The translations under genes were made by a program, and so were the position numbers. Below are positions 32,885 to 41,259 of a DNA stretch of 48,849 nucleotides, piece by piece. The number at the start of each line of letters is the position of its first letter. Within the stretch, counting starts at the first letter, position 1. The stretch lies in contig DASYOB010000007.1 of assembly GCA_036008175.1 (NCBI GenBank), forward strand, positions 1 to 48,849, written 5' to 3'. The notes beneath the pieces were generated by a model. It worked only from the letters and a program-made list of their open reading frames with translations, was not told the DNA's origin and did not search any database. Source of the DNA: DATARH01 sp036008175 (lineage in GTDB: Bacteria > Pseudomonadota > Alphaproteobacteria > ATCC43930 > CGMCC-115725).

Positions 32885-33439
32885 TCAACGCGGAATAACC
32901 GCCCATCCCGGCGGCGGCTCCTTGCCCGGATGCAGAGCGCCGCATGTCCGACAAGTACGCACCGCCTCGTCGGCATAGAAGGCGGCGAACAACGGCGGCA
33001 GATCCTTGACGATATCGGCCACCGCGATTTCGACGCGATGCACCAGCGCGCCGCATTCGAAACAGAACCACTCGAAGCCGTCCCTGTCGGTTGGCTGGCG
33101 GGCATTCTCAACAACAAGCCCCACCGAGCCCGGCACAGGACGCTGCGGGGAATGCCGAACATGCGACGGCAACAAAAAGACCTCGCCCTCGCGGATCGGC
33201 AAGTCATGGATCCTGCCGCCTTCCGCCACCTTCAGCACCATGTCGCCGCGCAATTGGTAGAAGAACTCCTCGCCGGGATCGTCGTGAAAATCGACCCGCT
33301 GATTCGGCCCGCCGACGACCTGCACGATCATGCCGCCATCCTCGAACAGCAGCTTGTTGCCGACCGGCGGCTTCAACAGATGGGCGTGGTCCTCGATCCA
33401 GCGCGCGAAGTTGAACGGTTGGCGAAGGCTTGTCTGCAT
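32885..33439 (-). CDS. nbaC: 3-Hydroxyanthranilate 3,4-dioxygenase
   Basis: A 184-residue cupin that opens the ring of 3-hydroxyanthranilate with O2, in tryptophan/kynurenine and 2-nitrobenzoate degradation. The Fe ligands are H52, E58 (FHDDPGEEFFYQ) and H96 (SHVRHSPQRP); the second, rubredoxin-like iron site is C126/C129 (CFECG) and C163/C166 (CRTCG). These positions match the Cupriavidus enzyme within one residue, as I remember it. Start MQTSLRQPFNFARWIEDH is typical. The next gene upstream on the same strand is an octopine-dehydrogenase-like enzyme 19 bases away; no other kynurenine gene is present. Confidence 0.93.
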   Translation of the reverse strand: MQTSLRQPFNFARWIEDHAHLLKPPVGNKLLFEDGGMIVQVVGGPNQRVDFHDDPGEEFFYQLRGDMVLKVAEGGRIHDLPIREGEVFLLPSHVRHSPQRPVPGSVGLVVENARQPTDRDGFEWFCFECGALVHRVEIAVADIVKDLPPLFAAFYADEAVRTCRTCGALHPGKEPPPGWAVIPR

Positions 33440-33458
33440 CGTGTCCTCTCACCGGGCC

Positions 33459-34562
33459 CTAGCGGAAGCCGTGCTCCAGGGTCTCGCGGATCTGAGCGGC
33501 GTCCATGCCGGCGAGACCCATGCGCGCCAGCGTGCGCGCCTGGCCGCTGAAATCGCTGCCGGCCATGACCGAGGCGATCCGAATGACCGCGTCGATCGCC
33601 GGCGTCGCCACCCTGGCGGCCCGCGCGATGGCGCTCATCGGCATCAGTCCGACCGGCACGTCCTCGGCGATGTATTTGTGGGTCCAGGATTTGGGCGTGC
33701 CGGTCGCCTGATAGGGGCCGTCGCTGTTGCTGGTCAGGAGCCGGCAGGTCTCGCTCAGATCGGCGCCGCGCACGCCGTAGACCCGCTCGAACCAGTCTTC
33801 GAGATTCGGCACCGAGGCGCCGAAGGCGGCGGCCACGGCGACGCGCTCGGCGTTGATCGCCCGATACAGCCGGGCGACCGCCGGGGTCACTCCCTCGGCA
33901 TAGAATTTATAGGCCTCGCCATTGTCGATGCGGCCGGCATTGCCGACGCAATTGGCGACATGCAGCATCGCGTTGGCGTTCATGAAGCCGGTCGAGATGA
34001 TGCTTGGCGCCGCGACGGCCTCCGGGAATAGCGGCGACAGCTTTGCAAATGCGGGCTCGATCCGGTTGCCGGGAAACGCCGCGATCTGCAGCCAGCGTTT
34101 TTTGACGATCGGGCGGATGCGGGCCGGCCCGAGCCGCCAGCAGGAATAGGGATAATTGTCCATCTCCGCGATGTCGACCCGTGCCACACAGCCAGCGCGA
34201 TCGAGGGCACGGCGCACCACCAGCGCGCCGCCGGTATTGCCCTGGATCAGCAGGATGATCTGCTCGTCCCGGAGCAGCGGGGCGAGCGCGGTTGCAGCGC
34301 CTTCCTGAAAATTGCCGCCGGTGACGATGACGATCACCTCGGCGCCCTCGACCGCCTCGGCGACATCGGCCGTCACCCGCTCGATCGCGGCGAACCCGGC
34401 GCGCTCGCCTTCCACATCGATGCCGCCGCGCGCGCGAATGTCGGCCAGCCTCGAATCGTCGCGGTCGTGCAGCCGCAGCCTGCAACCGAGGAGCCCCAGC
34501 TCGGCGGCGAGATAAATGCCGCCGATGCCCGCGCCGACGATCGCGACAGTCGTCTCTGTCAT
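33459..34562 (-). CDS. Octopine/opine-dehydrogenase-like NAD(P)-binding protein
   Basis: A 367-residue two-domain dehydrogenase. The N-terminal Rossmann motif is VAIVGAGIGGIYLAAELGLLG, and AEVIVIVTGGNFQEGAATALAPLL plus LIQGNTGGALVVRRAL follow the ketopantoate-reductase/opine-dehydrogenase pattern. The C-terminal helical half has SIISTGFMNANAMLHVANCVGNAGRIDNGEAYKFYAEGVTPAVARLYRAINAERVAVAAA, typical of the NAD/NADP octopine/nopaline dehydrogenase family. It would join or reduce an imine or keto acid. It precedes the dioxygenase gene on the same strand, so they may form an operon. The substrate is unknown. Confidence 0.82.
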   Translation of the reverse strand: MTETTVAIVGAGIGGIYLAAELGLLGCRLRLHDRDDSRLADIRARGGIDVEGERAGFAAIERVTADVAEAVEGAEVIVIVTGGNFQEGAATALAPLLRDEQIILLIQGNTGGALVVRRALDRAGCVARVDIAEMDNYPYSCWRLGPARIRPIVKKRWLQIAAFPGNRIEPAFAKLSPLFPEAVAAPSIISTGFMNANAMLHVANCVGNAGRIDNGEAYKFYAEGVTPAVARLYRAINAERVAVAAAFGASVPNLEDWFERVYGVRGADLSETCRLLTSNSDGPYQATGTPKSWTHKYIAEDVPVGLMPMSAIARAARVATPAIDAVIRIASVMAGSDFSGQARTLARMGLAGMDAAQIRETLEHGFR

Positions 34563-34579
34563 ATCCGTACCATCTCAGT

Positions 34580-34660
34580 CGTCATTCCCGCGCAAGCGGG
34601 AATCCAGGGGCGGCGAATTCGGTCGCTTGCCCTGGACCCCCGCTTCCGCGGGGGTGACGA
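34580..34660. repeat. REP-like element, CATTCCCGCG family
   Basis: GTCATTCCCGCGCAAGCGGG opens it and CCCCCGC-TTCC-GCGGGGG then TGACGA closes it, an imperfect hairpin of 81 bases. It belongs to the widespread class of intergenic palindromes of the form CATTCCCGCxxAAGCGGGAATCC. It lies between two genes on the same strand. Confidence 0.8.
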
Positions 34661-34697
34661 ATAAAAATGAATGCAAGCCCGCTCAATCCGTGCTGCA

Positions 34698-36344
34698 TCA
34701 GGCGGCGCCGCGGCGATGCGAAAATGCGGTCTCCGCGCTGGTGATGAATTCGAGGAGCGCGGCGCGGCCGCTCTCGTTGACCCGCCGAGCGCGCAGGATC
34801 GCGCCGGCGACCTCGCCCGGCTGGGTCACCCGCTCGCTCCAGCCGCCGAGATCGGCTGCGAGGTTGGCGTAGTTGCCGCCGAGATCGCGCGTCCGATGCT
34901 TCTCGTGCGACAGCGCCATCGCATGCGTCTCGATCGCCATCGTCGAGTTGTTGAGGACGATCGTCGTGATCGGAATGCCGCAGCGCGCCGCGGTCTCGAA
35001 ATCGAGCCCGGTCATGCCGAAAGCGGCGTCGCCCATGAAATTGACGCAGAATTTGTCGGGCGCGCCGACCTTGGCGCCAATCGCCAAGCCCAAGCCGGTG
35101 CCGAGCTGGTGCGACTTGCCCCAGCCGAGATAGCCGCGCGGCTTCTTCGCGACATAGAACGGCAGGAGCTGGTCGCGTGGGCTGCCGGAATCATGCGTGA
35201 CGATCGCGTCCTCGGACGGGATCACCCGCATGAACTCCGACATCACGAAATACGGGTTGATCGGCCGCTCCTGGGACCGGCGCTTGGCTTCCCAGCGGCC
35301 GAGCCATTCGCCCTTCAGCTTGTCGATCTGCTTCCTCACGCCGTTCGCGCGCGCCTTCTTGCCGATGCGGTCTTTCACCGCCTCGATCAGCTGCGCCAGC
35401 ACGAGCTTGGCATCGCCGAGGATCGGCACCGCGGTGTCGTTCGCCTTGTAGAGGTCGCGCGCATCGTTGGTGGCGTGAACGATCGTCTTCCCCGGTGGGA
35501 TGATCGGGGTCGAGATGTTGTGCCGGGTCAAGGACGTGCCGATGGCGAAGATCACGTCCGACTCCAGCAGGAAATGCCGGCCGTGCCCGGTATAGACGAC
35601 GCCTCCCGAGCCCAACGCCAGAGCGTGGTCTTCCGGAAAGGCGCTCTTGCCGTCGGTGGTGGTCATGACGGGCAAGTCGAGCAGCTGGGCCAGCGCCAGA
35701 AGCTCGGGGCTGGCCTCGGCGTAAAGCACGCCCTGCCCGGCGATGACGATCGGGTTCTTAGCCTCGACCAGCAGTTTCGCCGCGTCGTCGATGTCGCGCG
35801 GATCGCCGGCCGAGCGGGTCGGGCGGACCGCGGTGTAGTCGACTTCGTTGCCGGCGAATTCGGCGGTCATCACATCGGCCGGCACCTCGACCATGACCGG
35901 GCCGGGGCGGCCGTTCTTTAAGGCGTTGAAGGCGCGGCGCATCGCCGGCACCGTATGCTCGGGCAATGTCACCGGCTCGACGTGCTTCGTGACCGAGGCG
36001 TAGGTGCGGGTCGAGTTGAACAGGGGAAACATCTGCGCCGTCTCGCGCGGATGCCCGAGCGGCAGCAGCAGGATCGGCGTCGAATCCGAATAGGCCGAGG
36101 CAATGCCGGCAAACGCGTTCTCGGCGCCCGGACCGTATTGCATCGCGAAGACGCCGGCCGGTTTGCCGTTGCTGACCCGGGCGCAGCCATCGGCCATGTG
36201 CACCCCGACCCGCTCCTGCCGGCAGATGACCGGGCGCATGCCACCCGCCACCGCCGCCTCGATGATCGGCGTCGTCGGAAAGCAGAACAGGGTCGAGATG
36301 CCTTCGCGCTTCAGGATCTCGGTGATCGCGTCCATGACCTGCAT
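34698..36344 (-). CDS. Thiamine-diphosphate enzyme, acetolactate-synthase-like
   Basis: A 548-residue ThDP enzyme. The catalytic Glu is E43 in ICRQERVGVHMADG; the middle domain begins near 190 (AAKLLVEAKNPIVIAGQG); the C-terminal domain carries the ThDP motif GDAAFGMTGLDFETAARCGIPITTIVLNNS (GDxx...NN). Length and three-domain order fit acetolactate synthase, glyoxylate carboligase, oxalyl-CoA or benzoylformate decarboxylase and relatives; the exact reaction cannot be given. The gene is divergent from an enolase-superfamily dehydratase across 405 bases with repeated motifs. It may act on a keto acid. Confidence 0.88.
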   Translation of the reverse strand: MQVMDAITEILKREGISTLFCFPTTPIIEAAVAGGMRPVICRQERVGVHMADGCARVSNGKPAGVFAMQYGPGAENAFAGIASAYSDSTPILLLPLGHPRETAQMFPLFNSTRTYASVTKHVEPVTLPEHTVPAMRRAFNALKNGRPGPVMVEVPADVMTAEFAGNEVDYTAVRPTRSAGDPRDIDDAAKLLVEAKNPIVIAGQGVLYAEASPELLALAQLLDLPVMTTTDGKSAFPEDHALALGSGGVVYTGHGRHFLLESDVIFAIGTSLTRHNISTPIIPPGKTIVHATNDARDLYKANDTAVPILGDAKLVLAQLIEAVKDRIGKKARANGVRKQIDKLKGEWLGRWEAKRRSQERPINPYFVMSEFMRVIPSEDAIVTHDSGSPRDQLLPFYVAKKPRGYLGWGKSHQLGTGLGLAIGAKVGAPDKFCVNFMGDAAFGMTGLDFETAARCGIPITTIVLNNSTMAIETHAMALSHEKHRTRDLGGNYANLAADLGGWSERVTQPGEVAGAILRARRVNESGRAALLEFITSAETAFSHRRGAA

Positions 36345-36461
36345 CGGCGTCTCTCCCCTGTAGCTTGGCGGCGGATTTTCCGAAGCCTACCGCCCTCCGA
36401 AGCAAGGCGCCAGCAGGCGGCAAGCAGGCCGGTCATGCGCGCTACCCCTTCAATGCTTTTG

Positions 36462-36484
36462 CTGCTTCTGCAGGGAATCAGCAG
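36462..36484. promoter_or_regulatory. Putative operator, copy 1
   Basis: A 23-bp site beginning CTGCTTCTGCAG and ending AATCAGCAG. It recurs at 36527-36549 with one change (65 bases apart, about six helical turns), which favours cooperative binding of one regulator. Confidence 0.5.
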
Positions 36485-36526
36485 CCAATCTGCAGTAAAC
36501 TGCGCTTTTCCGTACACCTGCAAACC

Positions 36527-36549
36527 CTGCTTCTGCAGTGAATCAGCAG
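36527..36549. promoter_or_regulatory. Putative operator, copy 2
   Basis: Same as 36462-36484 except one base. Each has inner palindromic parts (CTGC...GCAG). Confidence 0.5.
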
Positions 36550-36749
36550 GCGCGACACCTCCCCTCCCCGACTGTCGGAGCCAAGACGGCGCACCGTACT
36601 ATGCGATTATGGCGATTTTATCGTCGTCGTTTCGACAACGTCGACCCGTAAAAAGGCCGGGAGGACGCTGAGGGGAGCGCGGTCTTGATCCCGGTATCCC
36701 CCTGCCGGAAACTGCGGGCCGGCTCCGCCCTTGCGACAGAGGCTACCCC

Positions 36750-37937
36750 GTGAAAATCGCGCGCATCGAGAGCTTTATCCTCGGCACCAAGAGCTCGAAG
36801 GATCTGCTGTTCTGCCGGGTCGAGACCGAGGACGGCACCTATGGCTGGGGTGAGGGCTACGTCACCGCCGGCAAGGAGACGGTCATCGCCGAATGCGTCC
36901 GAGCGATGGCGCCGCACGTGATCGGCCGCAGCGTCTTCAACATCCGCCATACCGGCCAGATCATGTTCGAGGATTTCGCGATCCGGCGCGGCTCGATGGA
37001 ATTGCTGTCGGCGTGGAGCGCGATCGAGATCGCCTCCTGGGACATCATCGGCAAGCGCGCCGGGCTGCCGGTCTACAACCTCCTCGGCGGGGCGTCGCGC
37101 GAGCGGGTGCGGATCTACGCCAATGGCTGGGCCGGGCGCTCGACAATCGAGGAGGGTGTCGAGCGCGGCAAGAAGATCAAAGCGATGGGCTTCACCGCCG
37201 CAAAATTCGACCCGTTCCCGGGGCCGTGGCGCAGCCATGTCGACAGGAAGGACGAGGATTTCGCGATCGATTACGTGCGGGCGATGCGCGAGGCGCTGGG
37301 GCCGGATTTCGAGATCCTGGTCGAGGCGCATCGCCGCTTCGCGCCGAGCCATGCGATCCGCATCGGCCGGCGCCTGGTCGAGTTCGGCATCGACTGGTAC
37401 GAGGAGCCGTGCCTCGCCGACAATCTGGCGCTCTTGAAGGAGGTGCGCGCGGCGGTGCCGATCCCGATCGTCACCGGCGAGGCGCTCTACACGAAGGAGC
37501 AGTTCGCCGCCTGCCTGTCGGAGCGCGCCGCCGACATCCTGAACCCCGACATCTGCGCGATCGGCGGCATCTCGGCATTGATGGACATATCGGTGATGGC
37601 GCAGCCGCAGGCCGTCGTCATGTCGCCGCACAATTACAACTCGCCGCTGATCGGCATGGCGGCGACGGTGCATGTCTCGGCGGTGATCCCGAACTTCCGC
37701 ATCACCGAATATTTCGTCAATTTCGAGGACATCTGCAGCGAGATCGCGACCCCGGGGCTGACCGTGAAGGATGGCTGGATCGATCTGCCAAAGGCGCCGG
37801 GCCTTGGCATCGATGTCGATGTCGAGCGGCTGCGCGCCCACCCGCATGGCGAGGCCACCGCCAAGGGCTTCCGCCAATACTGGGAGGAATATCCGAAGAA
37901 GGGCTATATGCCGAGATTGTCGGAGACCAAGATCTGA
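36750..37937 (+). CDS. Enolase-superfamily dehydratase (mandelate racemase type, galactonate-dehydratase-like)
   Basis: A 395-residue barrel enzyme that removes water from an aldonic acid. K152 and D154 are in AAKFDPFPG; metal ligands E192 (VEAHRRF), E218 (WYEEP) and E244 (VTGEAL); bases H194 and H294 (MSPHNYNSP). In D-galactonate dehydratase the first ligand is Asp, here Glu, with the spacing ExH kept. The N-terminal capping domain (MKIARIESFILGTKSSKDLLFCRVETEDGTYGWGEGY) and a C-terminal aromatic tail are complete. It is divergent from the ThDP enzyme; SDRs follow downstream. The sugar acid is unknown. Confidence 0.88.
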   Translation: MKIARIESFILGTKSSKDLLFCRVETEDGTYGWGEGYVTAGKETVIAECVRAMAPHVIGRSVFNIRHTGQIMFEDFAIRRGSMELLSAWSAIEIASWDIIGKRAGLPVYNLLGGASRERVRIYANGWAGRSTIEEGVERGKKIKAMGFTAAKFDPFPGPWRSHVDRKDEDFAIDYVRAMREALGPDFEILVEAHRRFAPSHAIRIGRRLVEFGIDWYEEPCLADNLALLKEVRAAVPIPIVTGEALYTKEQFAACLSERAADILNPDICAIGGISALMDISVMAQPQAVVMSPHNYNSPLIGMAATVHVSAVIPNFRITEYFVNFEDICSEIATPGLTVKDGWIDLPKAPGLGIDVDVERLRAHPHGEATAKGFRQYWEEYPKKGYMPRLSETKI

Positions 37938-37957
37938 GGAGCTGACCAGAGTCTCAT

Positions 37958-37992
37958 CGAGATTGCTTCGTCGCTCCGCTCCTCGCAATGAC
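37958..37992. repeat. REP arm left of the GIY-YIG gene
   Basis: A 35-base arm beginning CGAGATTGCTTCGTCGCTCC and ending CTCGCAATGAC. It is the same as 38368-38402 but for one base, in the same orientation. Confidence 0.9.
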
Positions 37993-38002
37993 AGCCTCTG
38001 TC

Positions 38003-38299
38003 ATGGACAAATACTACTGGGTCTACATTCTGACGAATGAGCGAAACACCGCGCTGTACACTGGCGTGACGAGCGACCTCATATCGCGCGTTTACCAGCA
38101 TCGAGAGAAGCTCCTGCCCGGCTTCAGCAGCCGGTACAATGTGTGCAAGCTCGTTTATTACGAGTGGGGATGCGAGGCAGCGGGCGCTATAGCTCGGGAA
38201 AAGCAGATCAAGGCCGGTTCACGGCAAAAGAAGCTAGATCTGATCAACAGCATGAACCCTGAATGGCGGGATCTGTATGACGAGCTCGTAAAGACGTAA
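38003..38299 (+). CDS. GIY-YIG endonuclease, small UPF0213-type
   Basis: A 98-residue protein made of one GIY-YIG nuclease domain. WVYILTNERNTALYTGVTSDLISRVYQHRE is the N-terminal part: the usual GIY and YIG appear as VYIL and YTG, with the catalytic Arg in SRVYQHR. VYYEWGCEAAGAIAREKQIKAGSRQKKLDLINSMNPEWRDLYDEL carries the Glu and Lys segment (AREKQIK) seen in small UPF0213 members. ATG 38003 gives the usual start. Its role is unknown, but the whole gene is bracketed by REP arms, so it may act on REP DNA or travel with it. Confidence 0.88.
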   Translation: MDKYYWVYILTNERNTALYTGVTSDLISRVYQHREKLLPGFSSRYNVCKLVYYEWGCEAAGAIAREKQIKAGSRQKKLDLINSMNPEWRDLYDELVKT

Positions 38300-38315
38300 A
38301 GATAGCCCCTCGACT

Positions 38316-38402
38316 GTCATTGCGAGCAACGCGAAGCAATCTCGTGCCAATTGACGCTCGGGCCGATCGAGATTGCTTCGTCCCTCCGCTCCTCGCAATG
38401 AC
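38316..38402. repeat. Full REP element right of the GIY-YIG gene
   Basis: It reads GTCATTGCGAGCAACGCGAA, then AGCAATCTCG, a 23-base loop, then the arm starting CGAGATTGCTTCGTCCCTCC. Same family as 8135-8223. Confidence 0.9.
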
Positions 38403-38426
38403 TACGGAATTGGGTGGGAGGAAACG

Positions 38427-39227
38427 ATGCCACGACTGGCGAACAAGGTCGCGCTGATCACCGGAGCCGCGGGCGGCCAGGGTACCGCCGAGGCGGAGCT
38501 GTTCGTGCGCGAAGGGGCCGGGGTGGTGCTGACCGACATCGACGCCGAGGCCGGCGAAGCGCTGGCGAAGCGTCTCACCGGTAGGGGCGGCAAGGCGATC
38601 TTCCGCGTGCAGGATGTCGCCAGCGAAGAGTCCTGGCAGGACACGGTCGCCGCCGCGCTGTCCACCTTCGGCGGGCTGCACATCCTGGTCAACAACGCCG
38701 GCACGATCGCCCGGCAGGGCATCGTCGCGACCACCATCGACGCCTGGAACCGTACCTTGGCGGTCAACCTGACCGGGCCGATGCTCGGCATGAAGCACTG
38801 CGCGCCGGCGATGCGCGATGCGGGCGGCGGCTCGATCGTCAACATCTCCTCGACCGCCGGGCTCACCGCGCATGACGACGCCGCCTACACCGCGACCAAA
38901 TGGGGCTTGCGCGGGCTGACCAAGACAGCGGTGTTGCAATTCTCGGATTGGAAGATCCGGGTCAATTCGATCCATCCCGGGCAGATCGCCGATACCGGGT
39001 TTTTCCGCAGCGGCGGCGAGGCGTTCGCCCAAGCCGCGGCGGCGGCGATCCCGATGCACCGCCAGGGCACGCCCAGGGAATGCGCCGAGCTGGTGCTGTT
39101 CCTCGCCTCGGATGAGGCGAGCTTCATCAGCGGCGCCGAGATCGCGATCGACGGCGGCTACATCGCCGCCGGACTCGCCGGCATGCGCAACCGCATCCGC
39201 GACGAATTGATGCGAAGGAACAGCTGA
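38427..39227 (+). CDS. SDR oxidoreductase, first of a tandem pair
   Basis: A 266-residue classical SDR. The cofactor motif is TGAAGGQG, with DIDAEAG (Asp after strand 2, NAD type); then NNAGTIARQG, the Ser in NISSTAG, Tyr-Lys in AAYTATKW and IDGGYIAAG. A tail of about 20 residues (LAGMRNRIRDELMRRN) goes beyond the usual end and is shared with the next gene. ATG 38427 follows GGGAGGAAACG. The stop overlaps the next ATG (TGATG). Most of the two proteins is identical, so it is a recent tandem duplication. Substrate unknown, perhaps the product of the dehydratase upstream. Confidence 0.88.
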   Translation: MPRLANKVALITGAAGGQGTAEAELFVREGAGVVLTDIDAEAGEALAKRLTGRGGKAIFRVQDVASEESWQDTVAAALSTFGGLHILVNNAGTIARQGIVATTIDAWNRTLAVNLTGPMLGMKHCAPAMRDAGGGSIVNISSTAGLTAHDDAAYTATKWGLRGLTKTAVLQFSDWKIRVNSIHPGQIADTGFFRSGGEAFAQAAAAAIPMHRQGTPRECAELVLFLASDEASFISGAEIAIDGGYIAAGLAGMRNRIRDELMRRNS

Positions 39228-40042
39228 TGCCGCGGCTCGCCGGCAAGATCGCGCTGATCACCGGCGGCGCCGCCGGCCAAGGCGCGGCCGAGGCCGAATT
39301 ATTCGTGCGCGAGGGCGCCGCGGTGATGTTGACCGATATCGATGCGGCAGGCGGCGAGGCGCTGGCGAAGCGCCTCGCCGAACGCGGTGGCCGGGCGCTG
39401 TTCCGAGCGCAGGATGTCGCGGATGAGCCTTCCTGGCAGGAAATCGTCGCCGCGGCCGTCTCCGCTTTCGGCGGGCTGCACATCCTGGTCAACAACGCCG
39501 GCACGATCGCCCGGCAAGGCATCGTCGACACCACGCTCGAGGCCTGGAACCGCACCTTGGCGGTCAACCTGACCGGCGCGCTGCTGGGCATGAAGCATTG
39601 CGCAGCGGCGATCCGCGACACTGTCGCAAAGCAGGAGGGCGGCGGCTCGATAATCAACATCTCCTCGACCGCCGGCATGACCGCCTATGACGACGCCGCC
39701 TACACTGCCAGCAAATGGGCGTTGCGCGGCCTGACCAAGACCGCCGTCCTGCAGTTCTCGGCGTGGAACATCCGGGTCAATTCGATCCACCCGGGGACGA
39801 TCGCCGACACCAGCTTTGCCCGGCTCGGCGGCGAAGGCTTCGAGGAAGCCGCCACGGCGGCGATCCCGCTCGGCCGGCTCGGGCTGCCGCGCGACACCGC
39901 CGAGCTGGTGCTGTTCCTTGCGTCGGACGATTCGAGTTTTATCAATGGCGCCGAGATCGCGATCGACGGCGGCTACATCGCCGCCGGCACCGGTCACCTG
40001 CGCAACCGCATCCGCAACGACTACGTCGCGAGACGAAATTAA
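39227..40042 (+). CDS. SDR oxidoreductase, second of a tandem pair
   Basis: A 271-residue paralogue of the gene before it, with TGGAAGQG, NNAGTIARQG, NISSTAG, AAYTASKW and IDGGYIAAG, and the same C-terminal tail style. A five-residue insertion (DTVAKQEGG) is the clearest difference. It starts within the stop of the first gene, so both are made together. Its stop overlaps the end of the convergent acyl-CoA-dehydrogenase-like gene by four bases. Confidence 0.88.
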   Translation: MPRLAGKIALITGGAAGQGAAEAELFVREGAAVMLTDIDAAGGEALAKRLAERGGRALFRAQDVADEPSWQEIVAAAVSAFGGLHILVNNAGTIARQGIVDTTLEAWNRTLAVNLTGALLGMKHCAAAIRDTVAKQEGGGSIINISSTAGMTAYDDAAYTASKWALRGLTKTAVLQFSAWNIRVNSIHPGTIADTSFARLGGEGFEEAATAAIPLGRLGLPRDTAELVLFLASDDSSFINGAEIAIDGGYIAAGTGHLRNRIRNDYVARRN

Positions 40043-41259
40043 AGCCAGCTGGTATCGGCCTCGAGGCCGAGCAGGTATTGACCGACGGTCTCGAAATGCT
40101 GCTGCCGGCCCTGCAGCTGCTGCGCCACCGAATGGACGTCGCGGAAGCGGCGCTCGAACGGGTTCTCGTTGAAGATCGCCGTCGCTCCCGCTGCCTGATA
40201 CAGCATGTCGACCACCTCGACCGCGGTGTGGATGCAGAAAGTCGAGGCGAGGCGGATCGTCATCCGCTCGTCGAGGGTGATATGGCCGCGTTCCCTGACC
40301 GCTTCGGTGATGTCCTCGAACGACCCGAGGAGCCAGCGCCGCGCCGATGACAGCCGGGCCTCGGCCTGCGCAGTCTGCGCCTGGATCACGTTATTGTTGC
40401 GCATCGTGTGGCGCGCGCCGCGCGGGATCTTGTCGCGCGCCAGCTCGATGAAATGGCCCAGCATACCGCGGGCGATGCCGAGCGCGACGCCGGCGAAGCC
40501 GCCGGCATAGAGCGACAGGCTGCTGAAGCGGTAGAGAAGCCCCGATTCGCGCGTCGCTGTGCCGTCGCGGCGCGACAGCACATCGACCGAATACGCTTCC
40601 GGCACGAACAGATCCTTGACCGCATACTGGTTGCTTGCGGTGCCGCGCAGCCCGATCGTGTGCCAGATATCGGTAAATTCGGTGCTGCTCTTCGGGAACA
40701 GCATCGTGCGCACGACCGGGGTGCCGTCGGCGCGCCGGCGCGGGGTCCCGTCCGCCTCGATCACCGGTACGTGGCAGCCGAGCCAGCTTGCGTGCTGGCT
40801 GCCGCTGGCGAAAGACCAGCTCGCGGTGATGCGATAGCCGCCGGGAACAACACGCGCCTCACCGGGCCCGGGGCCCCAGGCGAGGATGCCGTGCGCCCCG
40901 CCGAAGATCTCGCGCGCGATTTCCGGCGCCAGCAACGCAGCGGTCATCGAGCAGCCCGAATTCTGGTTGATGCACCAGGCGGTGCTCGCGTCGGTCTTGG
41001 CGAGCTCCTCAATGATCGGCACATATTGCGCCGGCACCAGCTCCTCGCCGCCAAGCGAGTGCGGCAGCAACAGGCGGAACAGTCCGCTCTCGATCAGCGC
41101 ATCGACGATCTCGGCGGGCAGCTCGCGCCGGCGATCGATCTCCGCTGCCGCGCCGGCAAGCTTCGGCGCGATGTCGCGCACGCGCGCCAGATAATCGGCC
41201 GGCGTTTTCTCGGCCGAGGCGCGGTTCACGGGCGACCGTTCGACGGTGCTCAGCCCCAT
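40039..41259 (-). CDS. Acyl-CoA-dehydrogenase-fold flavin monooxygenase/dehydrogenase
   Basis: A 406-residue protein of the acyl-CoA dehydrogenase superfamily, group D flavin monooxygenase-like (HsaA or 4-hydroxyphenylacetate hydroxylase relatives). The N-terminal helical domain has ARVRDIAPKLAGAAAEIDRRRELPAEIVDALIESGLFRLLLP; the middle beta domain RITASWSFASGSQHASWLG; the C-terminal helical domain has MRNNNVIQAQTAQAEARLSSARRWLLGSFEDI and LASTFCIHTAVEVVDMLYQAAGATAIFNENPFERRFRDVHSVAQQL. The last segment, with a His near the end, is typical of the monooxygenase group. No acyl-CoA gene is near. It would need a flavin reductase elsewhere. Confidence 0.82.
   Translation of the reverse strand: MGLSTVERSPVNRASAEKTPADYLARVRDIAPKLAGAAAEIDRRRELPAEIVDALIESGLFRLLLPHSLGGEELVPAQYVPIIEELAKTDASTAWCINQNSGCSMTAALLAPEIAREIFGGAHGILAWGPGPGEARVVPGGYRITASWSFASGSQHASWLGCHVPVIEADGTPRRRADGTPVVRTMLFPKSSTEFTDIWHTIGLRGTASNQYAVKDLFVPEAYSVDVLSRRDGTATRESGLLYRFSSLSLYAGGFAGVALGIARGMLGHFIELARDKIPRGARHTMRNNNVIQAQTAQAEARLSSARRWLLGSFEDITEAVRERGHITLDERMTIRLASTFCIHTAVEVVDMLYQAAGATAIFNENPFERRFRDVHSVAQQLQGRQQHFETVGQYLLGLEADTSWL

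Larger units (their letters stand above)
36345..36749. other. Divergent regulatory region with repeated sites
   Basis: No gene is seen. Two direct 23-bp repeats at 36462 and 36527, and a third partial copy (CAATCTGCAGTAAACTGC near 36487-36504), lie centrally between the two divergent starts, so several regulator sites are likely. Confidence 0.55.

Noticed and set aside
36618..37988. A 456-codon minus-strand frame over the enolase-superfamily gene
   Set aside because: Shadow; the plus-strand protein has all catalytic residues.
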